Source of the DNA: Parietichytrium sp. I65-24A
Taxonomy: Eukaryota; Sar; Bigyra; Thraustochytrida; Thraustochytriidae
NCBI GenBank assembly: GCA_012862575.1
Contig: BLSF01000077.1
Location: 72,390 to 136,389, forward strand
DNA: 64,000 bases
Direction: 5' to 3'
In this document: one piece after another, positions 20,093 to 30,296 of the stretch
Numbering within the stretch: the first letter of the stretch is position 1
Layout: each line of letters starts with the position of its first letter
Made by a program: the position numbers and the translations under genes
Notes under the pieces: model-generated
What the model was told of the DNA's origin: nothing
The model's database searches: none
What the model saw: the letters and a program-made list of their open reading frames with translations, nothing else

Positions 20093-21514
20093 TTACTTGG
20101 TCGGGAGAACCTCACGCTTCACCCCGATAAGGAGGTCGCGAGAGATTGCCGTCAAAAGCTGTTCGTCAGAGAACTCCTCGTAGTTGTCTGGCGGATGAGG
20201 CACCACCATGTACCTGCAATCTGCGGTGCTGTCATGGACTCTCAGCTGCACCTCGTCTGGAACCACGGTGCCAAACTCGGCCAAAACCTTTCTTGGCTCA
20301 CGTACAACCCGCGAGCGATAGGAGCGTGACTTGTACCACGCTGGAGACGGCCCTAAGAGCCCCGTCGGGTAGCAACTGCAAAGGGTGCACACGATTACGT
20401 TGTGCACATCTTTGGAATTGAATACGGTGACCAGCTTTGTTGCTGCGTGCGGATTGCTTCCCTCCATACCATTGTCTTTAAGTGCTGAATTTGCGTCCTT
20501 TTCGAGAGCAGCACGGAAGCTTGCATCTTTCCAAGCCTTGAGCACAATTTTCGCACCGTTTGACACCGAGCCCTTGGACTCTGCGGCCTCTACAGCTCCA
20601 CGAAGTTCCTCGCTTGTCATTGCGCCTTTCGCGATCAAGGCTTCAATGAGGCCGGTAGCAAATTGTTCGTCAAAAGACTCCGGTCCTTGGGCGTCGATCG
20701 CGTTTTGCTCCACTTTGACTCGCTCTTCATGGCTGTGTTCCTCCCCATCATCGTGATGGTGGTGGGCATGGTCGCCATGACTGTGACCATGGCCGTGATC
20801 GTGGTCATGGTCACCGTGCGAGTGGTGCGGCGGCGAGATCGACCGCTGGCGGCTTCGTTGCTCTTCCAACTCGCTCTCTGTAGCCGCGCGAAGCCATGGC
20901 TGATAGATTTCGATGTCCACAGTGTCGTTGGCGCTCCCATCGTACAGCTCCCAAATGTCTTGCTGAAAGAAGCGCACCCGGTACAGAGGCTGGGTTTTGC
21001 TTTCTTCGTGAAAAGCAAGCTGCTCAGGCTGCTTGAAGTCGCCTACGTATCGCTCGATACGTCCCACAACATCAAAAATATAACCTGGGGTGCGCAGGTG
21101 TGGCTTGCGAAAGCAAGTCTTAAATTTTTCAGAACGTACACGTACGAGGTCGTTGACTTCGAAGCGCTTTTGATTGTCCTCGGTAGCTTCGTCACGCGGC
21201 AAGATGTACTTGTTGACGTCCTCGCTCGTGAGCACCCCACGCTCAAGCATGATCTGCATGATTGACCGCGCCCATTTTCCATAGTACGTTGAGTTCAAGT
21301 ACACTGGCCGAGGTAAGTTCTCCACTCCCCTCCGCATCTCGTCCACACTCAGCAGCTTCTTGATGGCCAGGACTGCCAGAAGCGAGTGAATTTGCTTCTC
21401 CCAGAACACCATCGGCGAGTCCACGCACCTTTCTGCATCGAGCGCCGCGTAGAAGCTCGTATCGCCTCCCACATCATGCGTTCCGAGAGCGCCAACGTCT
21501 CCGCGAGTCGCCAT
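20093..21514 (-). CDS. Fused beta-alpha nitrile hydratase, cobalt type
   Basis: 473 residues from ATG 21514 (MATRGDVGALGTHDVGG); the open frame extends further upstream, but the GTHDVGG start matches bacterial beta subunits. Beta part about 1-210: FWEKQIHSLLAVL, YYGKWARSIMQIMLERG, PHLRTPGY, LYRVRFFQQDIWEL and VDIEIYQPWL. Linker 230-262 holds about 16 His among Asp, Gly and Ser. Alpha part about 268-473 contains the metal-site motif VCTLCSC (Cys 376, 379, 381), then GPSPAWYKSRSYRSRVV and PRKVLAEFG. Thr after the first Cys is typical of cobalt enzymes (iron enzymes carry Ser). The enzyme hydrates nitriles to amides. In bacteria the subunits are separate genes with an activator; a fused, His-rich form is known from Monosiga brevicollis. 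No targeting signal is clear from ATG 21514. Confidence 0.93.
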   Translation of the reverse strand: MATRGDVGALGTHDVGGDTSFYAALDAERCVDSPMVFWEKQIHSLLAVLAIKKLLSVDEMRRGVENLPRPVYLNSTYYGKWARSIMQIMLERGVLTSEDVNKYILPRDEATEDNQKRFEVNDLVRVRSEKFKTCFRKPHLRTPGYIFDVVGRIERYVGDFKQPEQLAFHEESKTQPLYRVRFFQQDIWELYDGSANDTVDIEIYQPWLRAATESELEEQRSRQRSISPPHHSHGDHDHDHGHGHSHGDHAHHHHDDGEEHSHEERVKVEQNAIDAQGPESFDEQFATGLIEALIAKGAMTSEELRGAVEAAESKGSVSNGAKIVLKAWKDASFRAALEKDANSALKDNGMEGSNPHAATKLVTVFNSKDVHNVIVCTLCSCYPTGLLGPSPAWYKSRSYRSRVVREPRKVLAEFGTVVPDEVQLRVHDSTADCRYMVVPHPPDNYEEFSDEQLLTAISRDLLIGVKREVLPTK

Positions 21515-23322
21515 CTTATATCCTATAGCCTCCAAGCGAGTCTCCCAACCACACGAGATGGCTTTCTTACCGTTGCTTTCTTGGTCTGCCAGTGCTCGTC
21601 TCGATTCACTGTGCGAGAGAGTTGGCTCTCCACGTCCAACTCCTTTCACGAACAGAAACGCCACCGAGTATTGAGTACTCACAGTACTCACTGTTCCAAT
21701 GTGGCGTTGCGTTGTGCTCTGAGTACTGACTGGCTCTGAGTACCTTTACGAGTACTGAGTATTGTGAGTACAGAGTACACAAGTCTCTCACTATTTCCCA
21801 ACGTGTCCTCTCTCGTCTCTCTTTCACTTTCCACTTTTCACTTTCACTTTCACTTCTCTCATCTTCTCTTGCTTGTCTCATTCTTCCCATCGCATCCGTC
21901 GTGCCGTACTTCTATATTTATACGTAGAATAGTCGTAGTGCGCACACACCAGCGAGAAAGAAGATCAGAGTTGACATGTGAGATCTTTTTGTCGTGTGAG
22001 ATGGAGTTTAGCTTTAGTGATGTTCCTGATTGGCTGCGAAATAGATTGTTGGAGAAAGACCTGAACTAATGGGATCTGGTGGGTGGGAAAAGAAAGGGTT
22101 GTGTGGCAGGCTGTAACTATTTGGTACCGGTACGATGAAATTTACAAAAGGATTCTGAATTCTGAATTCTGAATTCTGGATTTTCATTGACTTTAGTTTA
22201 AATTGTGAGTGACCTTTACTTGTACAAGTCTGAGGCAATGAAACAATCAATCAAGGACTTGCTTTTTACTTGCTTCTTCCAAAAGCCATTCTTTCTTGTT
22301 TGTTTGTTTGGTTGGTTCTTTCTTTCGACTCTTCGACAAGCCCCTCTCGATTGTAAAGTAATTGACTGTTATCTAAAATCGATCAAGCAACTGCAAAATC
22401 ATTCAACTGAACAGTGAGAACACGAAAAAAGCAAAATAAGACAAGTCCAATGACTGACTGCTGTTTTGTCCATTTGAATTCTGAAATGTCAACAAAAGCG
22501 GACTGGGAAACAGAACAGGGGGGAGATGGGGAGAGAGCATTCTCAAATGAAAGCGTCTCTCTGTCTTCCCTCATTCTCCAAACATATTTTTCTTTTCCCC
22601 AAAGCTCGGTATCTTTCCGCCGCCCCTCCGCACTGCATGTGAGCGAGATTGCCCAACGCACGATGGCGTCCATGGTGGACAGCATTGCGGTGCGCCAAGG
22701 ATCGCCAAGTGAAGAAAGCAAGATAGCCGCTTCGCCCCACTTTTACTACACGCTTTTCAACATGATCAAAATACACGAGTGCGGCGCTGAATATATATAT
22801 CGCGCACGGGGTACACTGAGGACTGAGGACGGAGAATTGCGTGGAGCTGGCGAGGCGATGGCGAGCGGATGATCCAGGGAGCGCGGTGTTGGCGTCGGGG
22901 TAGTTTGTTTGAGTGTAGTATTTGTCATTATTTGTCGGTCACAATTTGGCGTATGCCGAACTGGAATGAAAGTGTGCTTTTGACGATCAATCTAATCGAC
23001 CTAATCGACCTGTGGACGAAAAACATGTATCTAAGCTCGGAATCTCCAACCTCAAGTCTGTCTTTGTCGCGGTACTGAGTACTGTGTTGATTAGCTGTGG
23101 ACAGGAAGCGAAGGCGAATGAACAGAATTGATAGACTCTCGGATTGTATGAACAACAGGGTCTCATGTGCTCGCAGGCACGTCTTCGCAGTTGGAAACAC
23201 TCGTTGGGGAGTAACTTTAAAATTCCTCTAGATACGAGAGGAGCGCAGTCGGAGCAAAAGGGCTTCAGGTGGTGTTGAATGATTGATTGCGTGCGAATAC
23301 TAGGCTCGTAATTATGGACAGA
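21515..23322. other. Intergenic with microsatellites
   Basis: Contains GAGTACTGAGTACT-like repeats (about 21670-21775), CTTTCACTTT repeats (about 21828-21860) and an AATTCTG run (about 22151-22178). A 152-codon plus frame (22414-22872) has no domain and ends in low-complexity sequence; I do not call it a gene. Confidence 0.55.
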
Positions 23323-26300
23323 TTAGTGCATGGCGAGCGCAAGGGATGCGTGCGAACGCTGTCGCAGCATTTGCGCATGTGTTTTCACACGGCCGATAGT
23401 GGATTTAATTCCATCGCGGTCAAAGATTGAAGGATGCCAAATGAAGACGCGAAGAAAGAGAGCAAGTTTTTGAGGGAACCCAACCCTCTCTTCTTCCTCG
23501 TCATCGTCGTCGTCTTCTCCCTCGGCCTGCTCCTTGTTCTGCGTCTCCAATGTGCCCCCATCAGGTAGAAGGCTCTTGGTGGACTGCCGGTGCAGAGAAA
23601 ACTCTTTCCCCAGCGAACGCACAAGCTTTGTCAGGGCTGTGGCATCGCATAAGAATGCCATTCGCGCGGTCGCTTCCAAAAACTCTACAAAAGAGATGGA
23701 CAGGTGGTCGTCCGAATTCATCTCATCGATTGCATGAATCATGGAGAGACGGTACGTCAGCTTTGCGTCTCTCTCGCTGCACATAGCTTCCGTGAACACC
23801 CCAGATACAGAAAGTAGGTTCTTCCAGCCAATTACAGTGAGGCGCTTTTTCTTTCGGTTCATTTTCGCGTCCGCGCAGCGATTGAAGAGGAGTTCAAGAA
23901 TAGGCAGATACTTTTCGAAAATTCTGCTCGTCTGCTCTGTCCACAAGAATCTTTCCCGAAACACCTGTGGGTTTTCGATTTCTAGATGGGGGATGAAGTG
24001 CTGGTCAATCAGCTTCCGAAGAGCCTCCGCTGGCGTGGTGACCTTTTTGGGCACCATGAACTTTTGCATTGCGACGCGAACAACGATTTCCATAAACTCG
24101 AAGCGACACAAGTCGCGATCTGGATTGAGCTTCTTCCCCTCGGAAGACACCGCTTTTGATGTTTGCGCATCATTCACGTTGGTTATTACAAAGATGTTGT
24201 CCAGCTCGGCTATTGAGCATTCGTGATCAGGAATATTACATTGCTGGCAAAGATCGGTGAATGCATTCCAGGAGACGGAGCTGACGGATTGACCAGAGGA
24301 GTTGGCGCAAAACATAGTATACACTGCACGGAGTAGATTGTAATTCTCCTGCAGCATAGAAAGGACTTCCAAGCGCTCCTGTTCGTCAGTAATAAACTTG
24401 CGATACTTGCCGTACTTGCAGTCTGCCTGGTACGAACGCACAACGAAATCTGTCGTCTCGACCGGGTATTCCTTGAACACGCCATGTGCCTTTTCCCAAG
24501 CGAGATTCTGCTGAAGCGCAATCCCTGCGCCAGTGTTTGAGACGGCCGACGGCAATGGGGCATTTCGAGGGATCGCTCGCATGTCGCAGGGAAGTAACTC
24601 CTCCTCCCTCGGCATCACCCGAATAGCATGAACTCTGAGCCTGCCGGCGGAGCCACCTGAAGCTTGGTTCTCTGGTGGCGCGTCACGGCCTTTCCAAAGA
24701 AATGGTGGTCGGCGACTGGAGGTCGTTTGGCCCCTTCTACGCTTGGCAAAGTCTCTAAAGCTTTTGTGGGCATCTTCGGACGCCAGCAAAGTGTGCTGGT
24801 TGGGTGAAAGCGTGTTGATGGAATTGTTGATCGTGAAAAAGAATTCGCAAGGTCCAGGTGGGAGCATGACATACGTTTGATACCGAAAGTCGCCTTTGAC
24901 GTAAGCAAGCTGGTGGGGCCGGGTGAACCCATCCGTGCTCAAATACACGCACACATCCAAAGGCGGTGGCATCTTCGCTTTCGTGGCCACGGAGACTCGC
25001 TTGACCTTCTCCTTCATTGGATTGCTATTAAGCTTGGACTTGGCCACTTCCTTGTCAGCATCTCTCTGCATCTCCATCTGAAGCCGTTCAACCACAGCTT
25101 GTTCTGCGGACGCGTAGTCCAGAAACTCAATCCTAACCTCCTGCCATTTTCCACAGATCCAGCACGCATGTGTGTCAGGGTCATCGAGGCGCGAAAGTCT
25201 GGTCATTTTGGGGGATTTGCTCTGTGACCCTGGTGCGTTATCGTCTTGCCATGATGTGAATGGCTCGTACACAGTCGCCCTGGCAGTCGCAACTGAGAGG
25301 CGAGACTCGTTGGATGCCCTTGGTTCGATTGCATCGTCGAGTTGTTCTTCATCAAGAGATGGCAAGTTGTCAGATTCATCCGTCGCGCCGTTTTTCCTCG
25401 CTTTGGCAAGAGAGGAGATCGCAATCACCGCTGAGCGGAAGGTTTTGAAGCGGCGCGATGAAGACAGAGCTGGCACCGCCTGTTCGCCAGGTGTGTTTTC
25501 TGTGTCCTTGGAAGGATTCTCCAGCATTGCTTTGAGTTTGAGCGCAGGAGTAGTAGCAGTAGCAGGAGCAGGAGCAGGTCCAGTCAGGGCGACTTTTGGC
25601 GTGTTGCCCACGCGACTATTTCCATGGGGTGTCGCAGAAGAGGCGATCCTTGCCGGGCTTTCCGTTTCAACTTGCGGGCGACTTGGGTCGCAAATAGAGC
25701 CCGCAATGTTTCCGGCTCCACCATGGCTTGCGAGAGAGCTCTGCCATCGATTCTTTCGCTGGGACAAATATCCCGCAGAAGTGACCCGATGCGCGTTCCC
25801 AGCCATATGAAGGCCAAACAAAGTTCGATTCGAGTTAAGACCAGCGGATAAAACCTTGCACTGCTCGGGGTCCATGTGATTGAAGGAAAGGTCCAAATGA
25901 GCCAAAGCCCTGTTACGGGCCAGCGCTGTTGCGAGGGCGTCAACAACAGTGCCAAACATGTTCCACCGCAAGTCAACGATTTCGAGAGTGGAATTTTTTT
26001 GCAGGCCGACGCAGATGGCTCGTGCTCCTTGTTGCGACAGATTGTTCCAGGCTAGATTGAGGGACTTTAGAGACGTGTTTCGTTCCATCATTGCTCCGAC
26101 GCTCGAAGCTGAAGAGTGGCTAAGCCCCGTATCAGCGAGCGACAGTGACTTGAGGCAACAAGAGTTCTTCTTGAGCGCGGCGCAAATGACGTGCAGGTCT
26201 TCCTGCTTGATCACGATAGAGCTTAAATTCAGCGCTCGCAAGGACCGTGACTGGGTGAGAATTTGGGCGAGGGCAGCGGCTCCATCAGCCGATATCTTGT

Positions 26301-27270
26301 TGTGACTTATGTCAAGGCTTCGTAGCCTCGGAAACGACGCCCCGGCGAGGAAGCTTACAACTCCAGCGTCGGTCAAGCGGTTGTTGCTCAGGTTGATGTC
26401 TTTTATCCTTTTCATGGTCTGCACAGCCTGATGCAGAGGTGCCATGTAGCGATCCCCAATTCCCAAATTTGAGAGGTCAAGAGAGGAAGTAAGAGTTGAG
26501 CTTCCAGCCAATCGGAGGGGTTCAGGCACAATCATTGCGCCTAGGCATTGTTTCAAATACTGAATTTGGGGAGACTCGCTTCGCTTGGCATTCACAAAGT
26601 CATGTAAGCTCTGGTAGAGTTGGAAAAGCTTTTGCTTTGCTTCAATTCGGTCATGGTTGGCGAGCCATGGCTCCGCCTCAGCTTGCGGTAGAGATTCGTC
26701 TAGCTTTTCAGCGCCAAAGAAGTCTTCAGCCTTGACCATCGGAGCGAGGAGCGGCCGGGTGCGCTGGTGCTCTTGGAGCTGTGTGATTAATTCTGCAAGC
26801 TCTGGCCAAATAGTTGCATTGTTGCGATCTGCAAGTGAATAAATGAATGCCGGGTTATCCAATTGGGCAATAAGAGTGTTGAGTTTGGACTCTGTGCTGT
26901 CGAGGCCGGACTGGGGCTGTCGCCTTTTTCTCCCAGAGGACTGGCGATCGGGGCAAGCTGTCAGATCATCCAGAGGCGCCAAGGTAGGGCTTTTGGACCC
27001 AGCCTCGCGTCGTTTGCGATTGTTGCGCTTCATTGAGGCCTTGACGGAGAAGTATGTCTCATAGTTTCCGCTCTTTAGCGCGAGATCTGCGACCTTTTTC
27101 TTGCTGATTCCTCTTGAAGTGACTCTTTCCTCTTGCTGTTTCGAATCGTCGCCAGGGCCATTCTCCCCACCCTCAACATCTCCTTGGCGAATGACATTCT
27201 TCTCCAGATCTGCAAACTTCGTCTCCAGTTGATACTTCCACGAGCTGATGAACCTCTCCCGAGGGATCAT
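23323..27270 (-). CDS. Leucine-rich repeat protein with C-terminal EF-hand-like region
   Basis: 1315 residues from ATG 27270; the frame opens at a TTG at 27315 just after a CAG, so a short upstream exon is possible and the N-terminus is uncertain. Residues about 265-500 hold about eight LRRs of the ribonuclease-inhibitor type (LRSLDISHNKIS, LKSLNLAWNNLS, LEIVDLRWNMFG). The middle is disordered and Ala/Ser-rich. At about 780-860 is a beta-rich segment (DVCVYLSTDGF, YQTYVMLPPGPCEFFFTIN). The last 350 residues are helical, resembling degenerate EF-hand repeats seen in protist LRR proteins (MNSDDHLSISFVEFLEAT), with an acidic patch before the end. An axonemal or cytoskeletal scaffold is a guess; no enzyme domain is seen. 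Confidence 0.85.
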   Translation of the reverse strand: MIPRERFISSWKYQLETKFADLEKNVIRQGDVEGGENGPGDDSKQQEERVTSRGISKKKVADLALKSGNYETYFSVKASMKRNNRKRREAGSKSPTLAPLDDLTACPDRQSSGRKRRQPQSGLDSTESKLNTLIAQLDNPAFIYSLADRNNATIWPELAELITQLQEHQRTRPLLAPMVKAEDFFGAEKLDESLPQAEAEPWLANHDRIEAKQKLFQLYQSLHDFVNAKRSESPQIQYLKQCLGAMIVPEPLRLAGSSTLTSSLDLSNLGIGDRYMAPLHQAVQTMKRIKDINLSNNRLTDAGVVSFLAGASFPRLRSLDISHNKISADGAAALAQILTQSRSLRALNLSSIVIKQEDLHVICAALKKNSCCLKSLSLADTGLSHSSASSVGAMMERNTSLKSLNLAWNNLSQQGARAICVGLQKNSTLEIVDLRWNMFGTVVDALATALARNRALAHLDLSFNHMDPEQCKVLSAGLNSNRTLFGLHMAGNAHRVTSAGYLSQRKNRWQSSLASHGGAGNIAGSICDPSRPQVETESPARIASSATPHGNSRVGNTPKVALTGPAPAPATATTPALKLKAMLENPSKDTENTPGEQAVPALSSSRRFKTFRSAVIAISSLAKARKNGATDESDNLPSLDEEQLDDAIEPRASNESRLSVATARATVYEPFTSWQDDNAPGSQSKSPKMTRLSRLDDPDTHACWICGKWQEVRIEFLDYASAEQAVVERLQMEMQRDADKEVAKSKLNSNPMKEKVKRVSVATKAKMPPPLDVCVYLSTDGFTRPHQLAYVKGDFRYQTYVMLPPGPCEFFFTINNSINTLSPNQHTLLASEDAHKSFRDFAKRRRGQTTSSRRPPFLWKGRDAPPENQASGGSAGRLRVHAIRVMPREEELLPCDMRAIPRNAPLPSAVSNTGAGIALQQNLAWEKAHGVFKEYPVETTDFVVRSYQADCKYGKYRKFITDEQERLEVLSMLQENYNLLRAVYTMFCANSSGQSVSSVSWNAFTDLCQQCNIPDHECSIAELDNIFVITNVNDAQTSKAVSSEGKKLNPDRDLCRFEFMEIVVRVAMQKFMVPKKVTTPAEALRKLIDQHFIPHLEIENPQVFRERFLWTEQTSRIFEKYLPILELLFNRCADAKMNRKKKRLTVIGWKNLLSVSGVFTEAMCSERDAKLTYRLSMIHAIDEMNSDDHLSISFVEFLEATARMAFLCDATALTKLVRSLGKEFSLHRQSTKSLLPDGGTLETQNKEQAEGEDDDDDEEEERVGFPQKLALFLRVFIWHPSIFDRDGIKSTIGRVKTHAQMLRQRSHASLALAMH

Positions 27271-28169
27271 CCTCAGTGCAGGCGTTTGCAAACACCTTCG
27301 GGCTTCCTCCGCCAACTGAGGCTAAGTTGCAAAGCAGCGAGCAAGCGTCGCACGCATCCGGCGCCGGTTTCCAGTGCTCTTCTCAAACGCACACAGTCTC
27401 AATGCAATGTGTTCTCTTTCTTGTGTCCTCTCTCAATCTATCTCGCGCACACGTGCTCTTCTTGCGAGTCAAAAGTCGCCTAAAGTGCGATCAGACGTAC
27501 CTGCCGCTACTGTTTACTATAGGAATGTCTCCGTACCGCTACGAGTCGTCGCACTTTTTCGGAATTCGTTAGTTCGGATGGCAAATTAACTTTACTTAGC
27601 AAACTGGTCAGCGTCAAGCAAACGCCTCGAGCGGAATAGCTACTATGATAGAACAGAGTGCCGAGTACGCACGATGTTTCAATCGAAGCGAATCGAATTG
27701 AAACCCTTTCCGCACTTTCCGCACTTTTCGCACTTTCCGCGGCGCGAACTTGGAAGCGTAAGCAAGCGTTCCTGGTCACAACGACTTTGTTCGGTTTGAT
27801 CACGAACAGAGAACACCTATATTGTTCGTTTATATTTAGCCACGCAAAACATTACGCAAACATTACATATCCCGCCATAGAGTGAGGTACTAGTCGAACA
27901 AAAAAAATGAAAAGTAAAGTTTGTTGATGTTTGTTGACTGTGAATGAATGAATTTTGGTTTTGGAAAATTTTTACACAGGTACATACAAAATGGGGAGGG
28001 AGCGATGTCGTCGCCTCACGATAGACTCGGGTCTCCATGAATCAGCATCTTGCACCAAGGATGGAAAATAGGTGAAACAAGAAAAACGATAAATACAGAC
28101 TCTAAGCGAGATATAAAAAGGGGGGAAACTGGGGGACGGGACATGTATAGACATGTAAAAAGACGTTGA
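27271..28169. other. Intergenic spacer
   Basis: Upstream of the LRR gene (-) and downstream of the zinc-finger gene (-). It has a CGCACTTTTC/CGCACTTTCC repeat (about 27712-27742) and a TGACTGTGAAT word at 27935-27945. No gene is seen. Confidence 0.55.
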
Positions 28170-29378
28170 CTACTCGACTTTCTTCATCAAACCCTCGATG
28201 TAAGCAGCGTTGACCTCGACCTTGTCCGACTTGATCTTCTCCGCGCGTGGACAAGGCATCTTGTGGCACGAGAGGACGTGTCGGCGGAGCTCCGAATGGC
28301 AGGCGAAGGACTTTGCGCACTCCTGAACTGGGCAAGGGAATGGCCGGATGTTGCTGTGCATGCGAATGATGTGCATCCTGAGGTCCGACTGGCGAACGAA
28401 GGAGCGCGTGCAGCCGTCAGCCAGGCACTTCCAGTTCTTCGCCATCAAGTGGACATTACGAACATGGAGGCGCAGGCCTTCTCCGGTAGCGTACTGCTTC
28501 TTGCAATCTGGAAAGTTGCACTTGAAGAGGTTTGGGCCGATCATATGGGTTTCGCGGTGCAGCTGAAGTGCTTCGCTGTTTTCGATTTTCTCCAGGCAAA
28601 ACTCGCAGTGCTTGACCTTTCCACTGCGCTTGCAAGATGAATCGTAAGCGGACTTGTTTTTGACAATGTGCACAGGGGCAGCTGCGGTGTGCTTGGCGCT
28701 GCAAGACATGACAGGTGCAGACGCCGAGAGGTCATCCATACATTTAGGCCTGTTGTTGCGCATAAAGTGAGCTCCAGACCCACTGGGGCTCGCCTTGCGC
28801 TTCTTGTTTGTTGGCGATTGTTTGGTGAAGCGGTTGACAGCTTGTGGCTTGAAGCTGACAGGTGGGGCGCAGACGGCCTGGGTAACCTTTGGAGTGGCCA
28901 TGCCACTCGGAAGAACCGCAGCAGGTGGCGATGATGGGATGCGCACGGGCGCAAGAAGTTCGCGAGGGTTCGCGCCCATCAGTGGCTCCGACTCTTTCGT
29001 ATCCAACACGACTGAGTCGAGAGGCTCCACAGCCCAGGTGTCGAGCATCGTTTTAGGGGTAGGGTCGATCTGTCCGAGATCGATCATAGGGACGTCCGCG
29101 TCGAATGCGCCGAGAGAAAGGCTGGTGTTCAAGGACGGCGCGCCGAGGAGCAGCTTGGACTCTTGGAGGAGGCCTCCTGAAAAGTCATCGAGCTTGTCAA
29201 AGTCGGCGTTGAAGTCCAGGCCGAATGGGTCGGTTTCGCTGCTCCTGTCGGAAACAGACCAGTCCTCATCGGTCTCTGCGAGTCCGGCAGCGGCCTCCGT
29301 GAACTTGAAGTCTTCCCATAGGTCAGTCTCCGCGGAGAAGTCCATGACAATGTTGTCGAGGTTTGTAGCAAAGTCCAT
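28170..29378 (-). CDS. C2H2 zinc-finger protein, probable transcription factor
   Basis: 402 residues from ATG 29378. The first half is acidic and hydrophobic (DFSAETDLWEDF, GLDFNADFDKLDDF), like a transcriptional activation region, then Pro/Ser-rich with a basic patch (TNKKRKASPSG). The C-terminal third has four C2H2 fingers: CEFCLEKIENSEALQLHRETH, CNFPDCKKQYATGEGLRLHV, CLADGCTRSFVRQSDLRMHI and CPVQECAKSFACHSELRRHV, each with a plausible second His pair. The spacing of fingers 2-4 (C-x4-C) and their arrangement recall TFIIIA/Zic-type fingers. The protein is expected in the nucleus and to bind DNA; the target is unknown. TFIIIA itself would have nine fingers, so that identity is not claimed. 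Confidence 0.85.
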   Translation of the reverse strand: MDFATNLDNIVMDFSAETDLWEDFKFTEAAAGLAETDEDWSVSDRSSETDPFGLDFNADFDKLDDFSGGLLQESKLLLGAPSLNTSLSLGAFDADVPMIDLGQIDPTPKTMLDTWAVEPLDSVVLDTKESEPLMGANPRELLAPVRIPSSPPAAVLPSGMATPKVTQAVCAPPVSFKPQAVNRFTKQSPTNKKRKASPSGSGAHFMRNNRPKCMDDLSASAPVMSCSAKHTAAAPVHIVKNKSAYDSSCKRSGKVKHCEFCLEKIENSEALQLHRETHMIGPNLFKCNFPDCKKQYATGEGLRLHVRNVHLMAKNWKCLADGCTRSFVRQSDLRMHIIRMHSNIRPFPCPVQECAKSFACHSELRRHVLSCHKMPCPRAEKIKSDKVEVNAAYIEGLMKKVE

Positions 29379-30260
29379 CTTGTTTGTTTTCGTTTCTTCT
29401 TCTCCTTCTCGAAGACAGACAGGCAGGCAGGCAGGCAGAGTATAAAATAAAATTAGGCAGTGCAGGTGAGTGGATCAAGATCCGAAAGCAGTGTAGCTTT
29501 TGATGTTTCCTTCGGAAGCGATGCTAGCTTCTCTTTCCTTTCTGTCTACAGGCAGCAGGGTGTGACAAGAGCCGATAATTTGTTGCGTAGGCAAGTGTAC
29601 TTTTGAGTATGCGCGCGAAACGAAGATCAACCCGTTTCGTGCATACAATTGTACACAGCCGACAACAAATATACCGGTGTTGCGCTACCGCCTTATTTTG
29701 GCCAACTCCTCACTCCTCACTCCGCCGACGCTGCGCTCTTCTAATCTCCACACTTTTCTTCTTCTCCTTCTCCTTGTTCTTCTCCTCGCCACTCCGACTT
29801 TGCTCTCTTTCGATGATGATCTTTCTATCTTTAACTTCTCTTCTTCCGATACTTGAACGTTGTTGCAATCTCTCAAAGGATCCAATTCACGTAGCTTGGT
29901 CACGTTTTGTAGTTTGGGGAATGCTGCACCGCAGATTCCAACCTCCTACATTGCCCGCTTGACCCATAGCCCCGCTTAGCATCTCGCTAGGCCTCCGCTT
30001 TCAGCCCATAGAGTTACCATGCGCCGTGTACGACTCGCTAGAGAGCGCTGGCGAGAGCGTAGGCGGAGGTGGGAGGGCGGTAGGAGTGCGTGGGATGGGC
30101 GTAGGAGGTCGATTTCTCTCCTATTTCTTTCTTGCTTTCTTTCTTTCTTTCCGTCTTGGTTTGTTTGTTTGCATTGATTGATTGAGTGATTCGTTCCCTC
30201 TTTTGCAAAGTTGTTTCGTTTGGTGTGGAAAGTGGAAAGTTAGAGTTGGGTGGGTGGGTG

Positions 30261-30296
30261 GTGAGTGGGTGAGTGAGTGAGTGAGTGAGTGAGTGG
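30261..30296. repeat. GTGA microsatellite
   Basis: GTGA tetranucleotide array of about nine units with one interruption. Confidence 0.85.

Noticed and set aside
22414-22872. 152-codon plus frame upstream of the LRR gene region
   Set aside because: No domain, charged low-complexity N-terminus, ends in spacer-like sequence with a TATATATA run; not called.
28170-29378. TFIIIA identity for the zinc-finger gene
   Set aside because: Only four fingers rather than nine, with an acidic N-terminus; generic C2H2 factor is safer.
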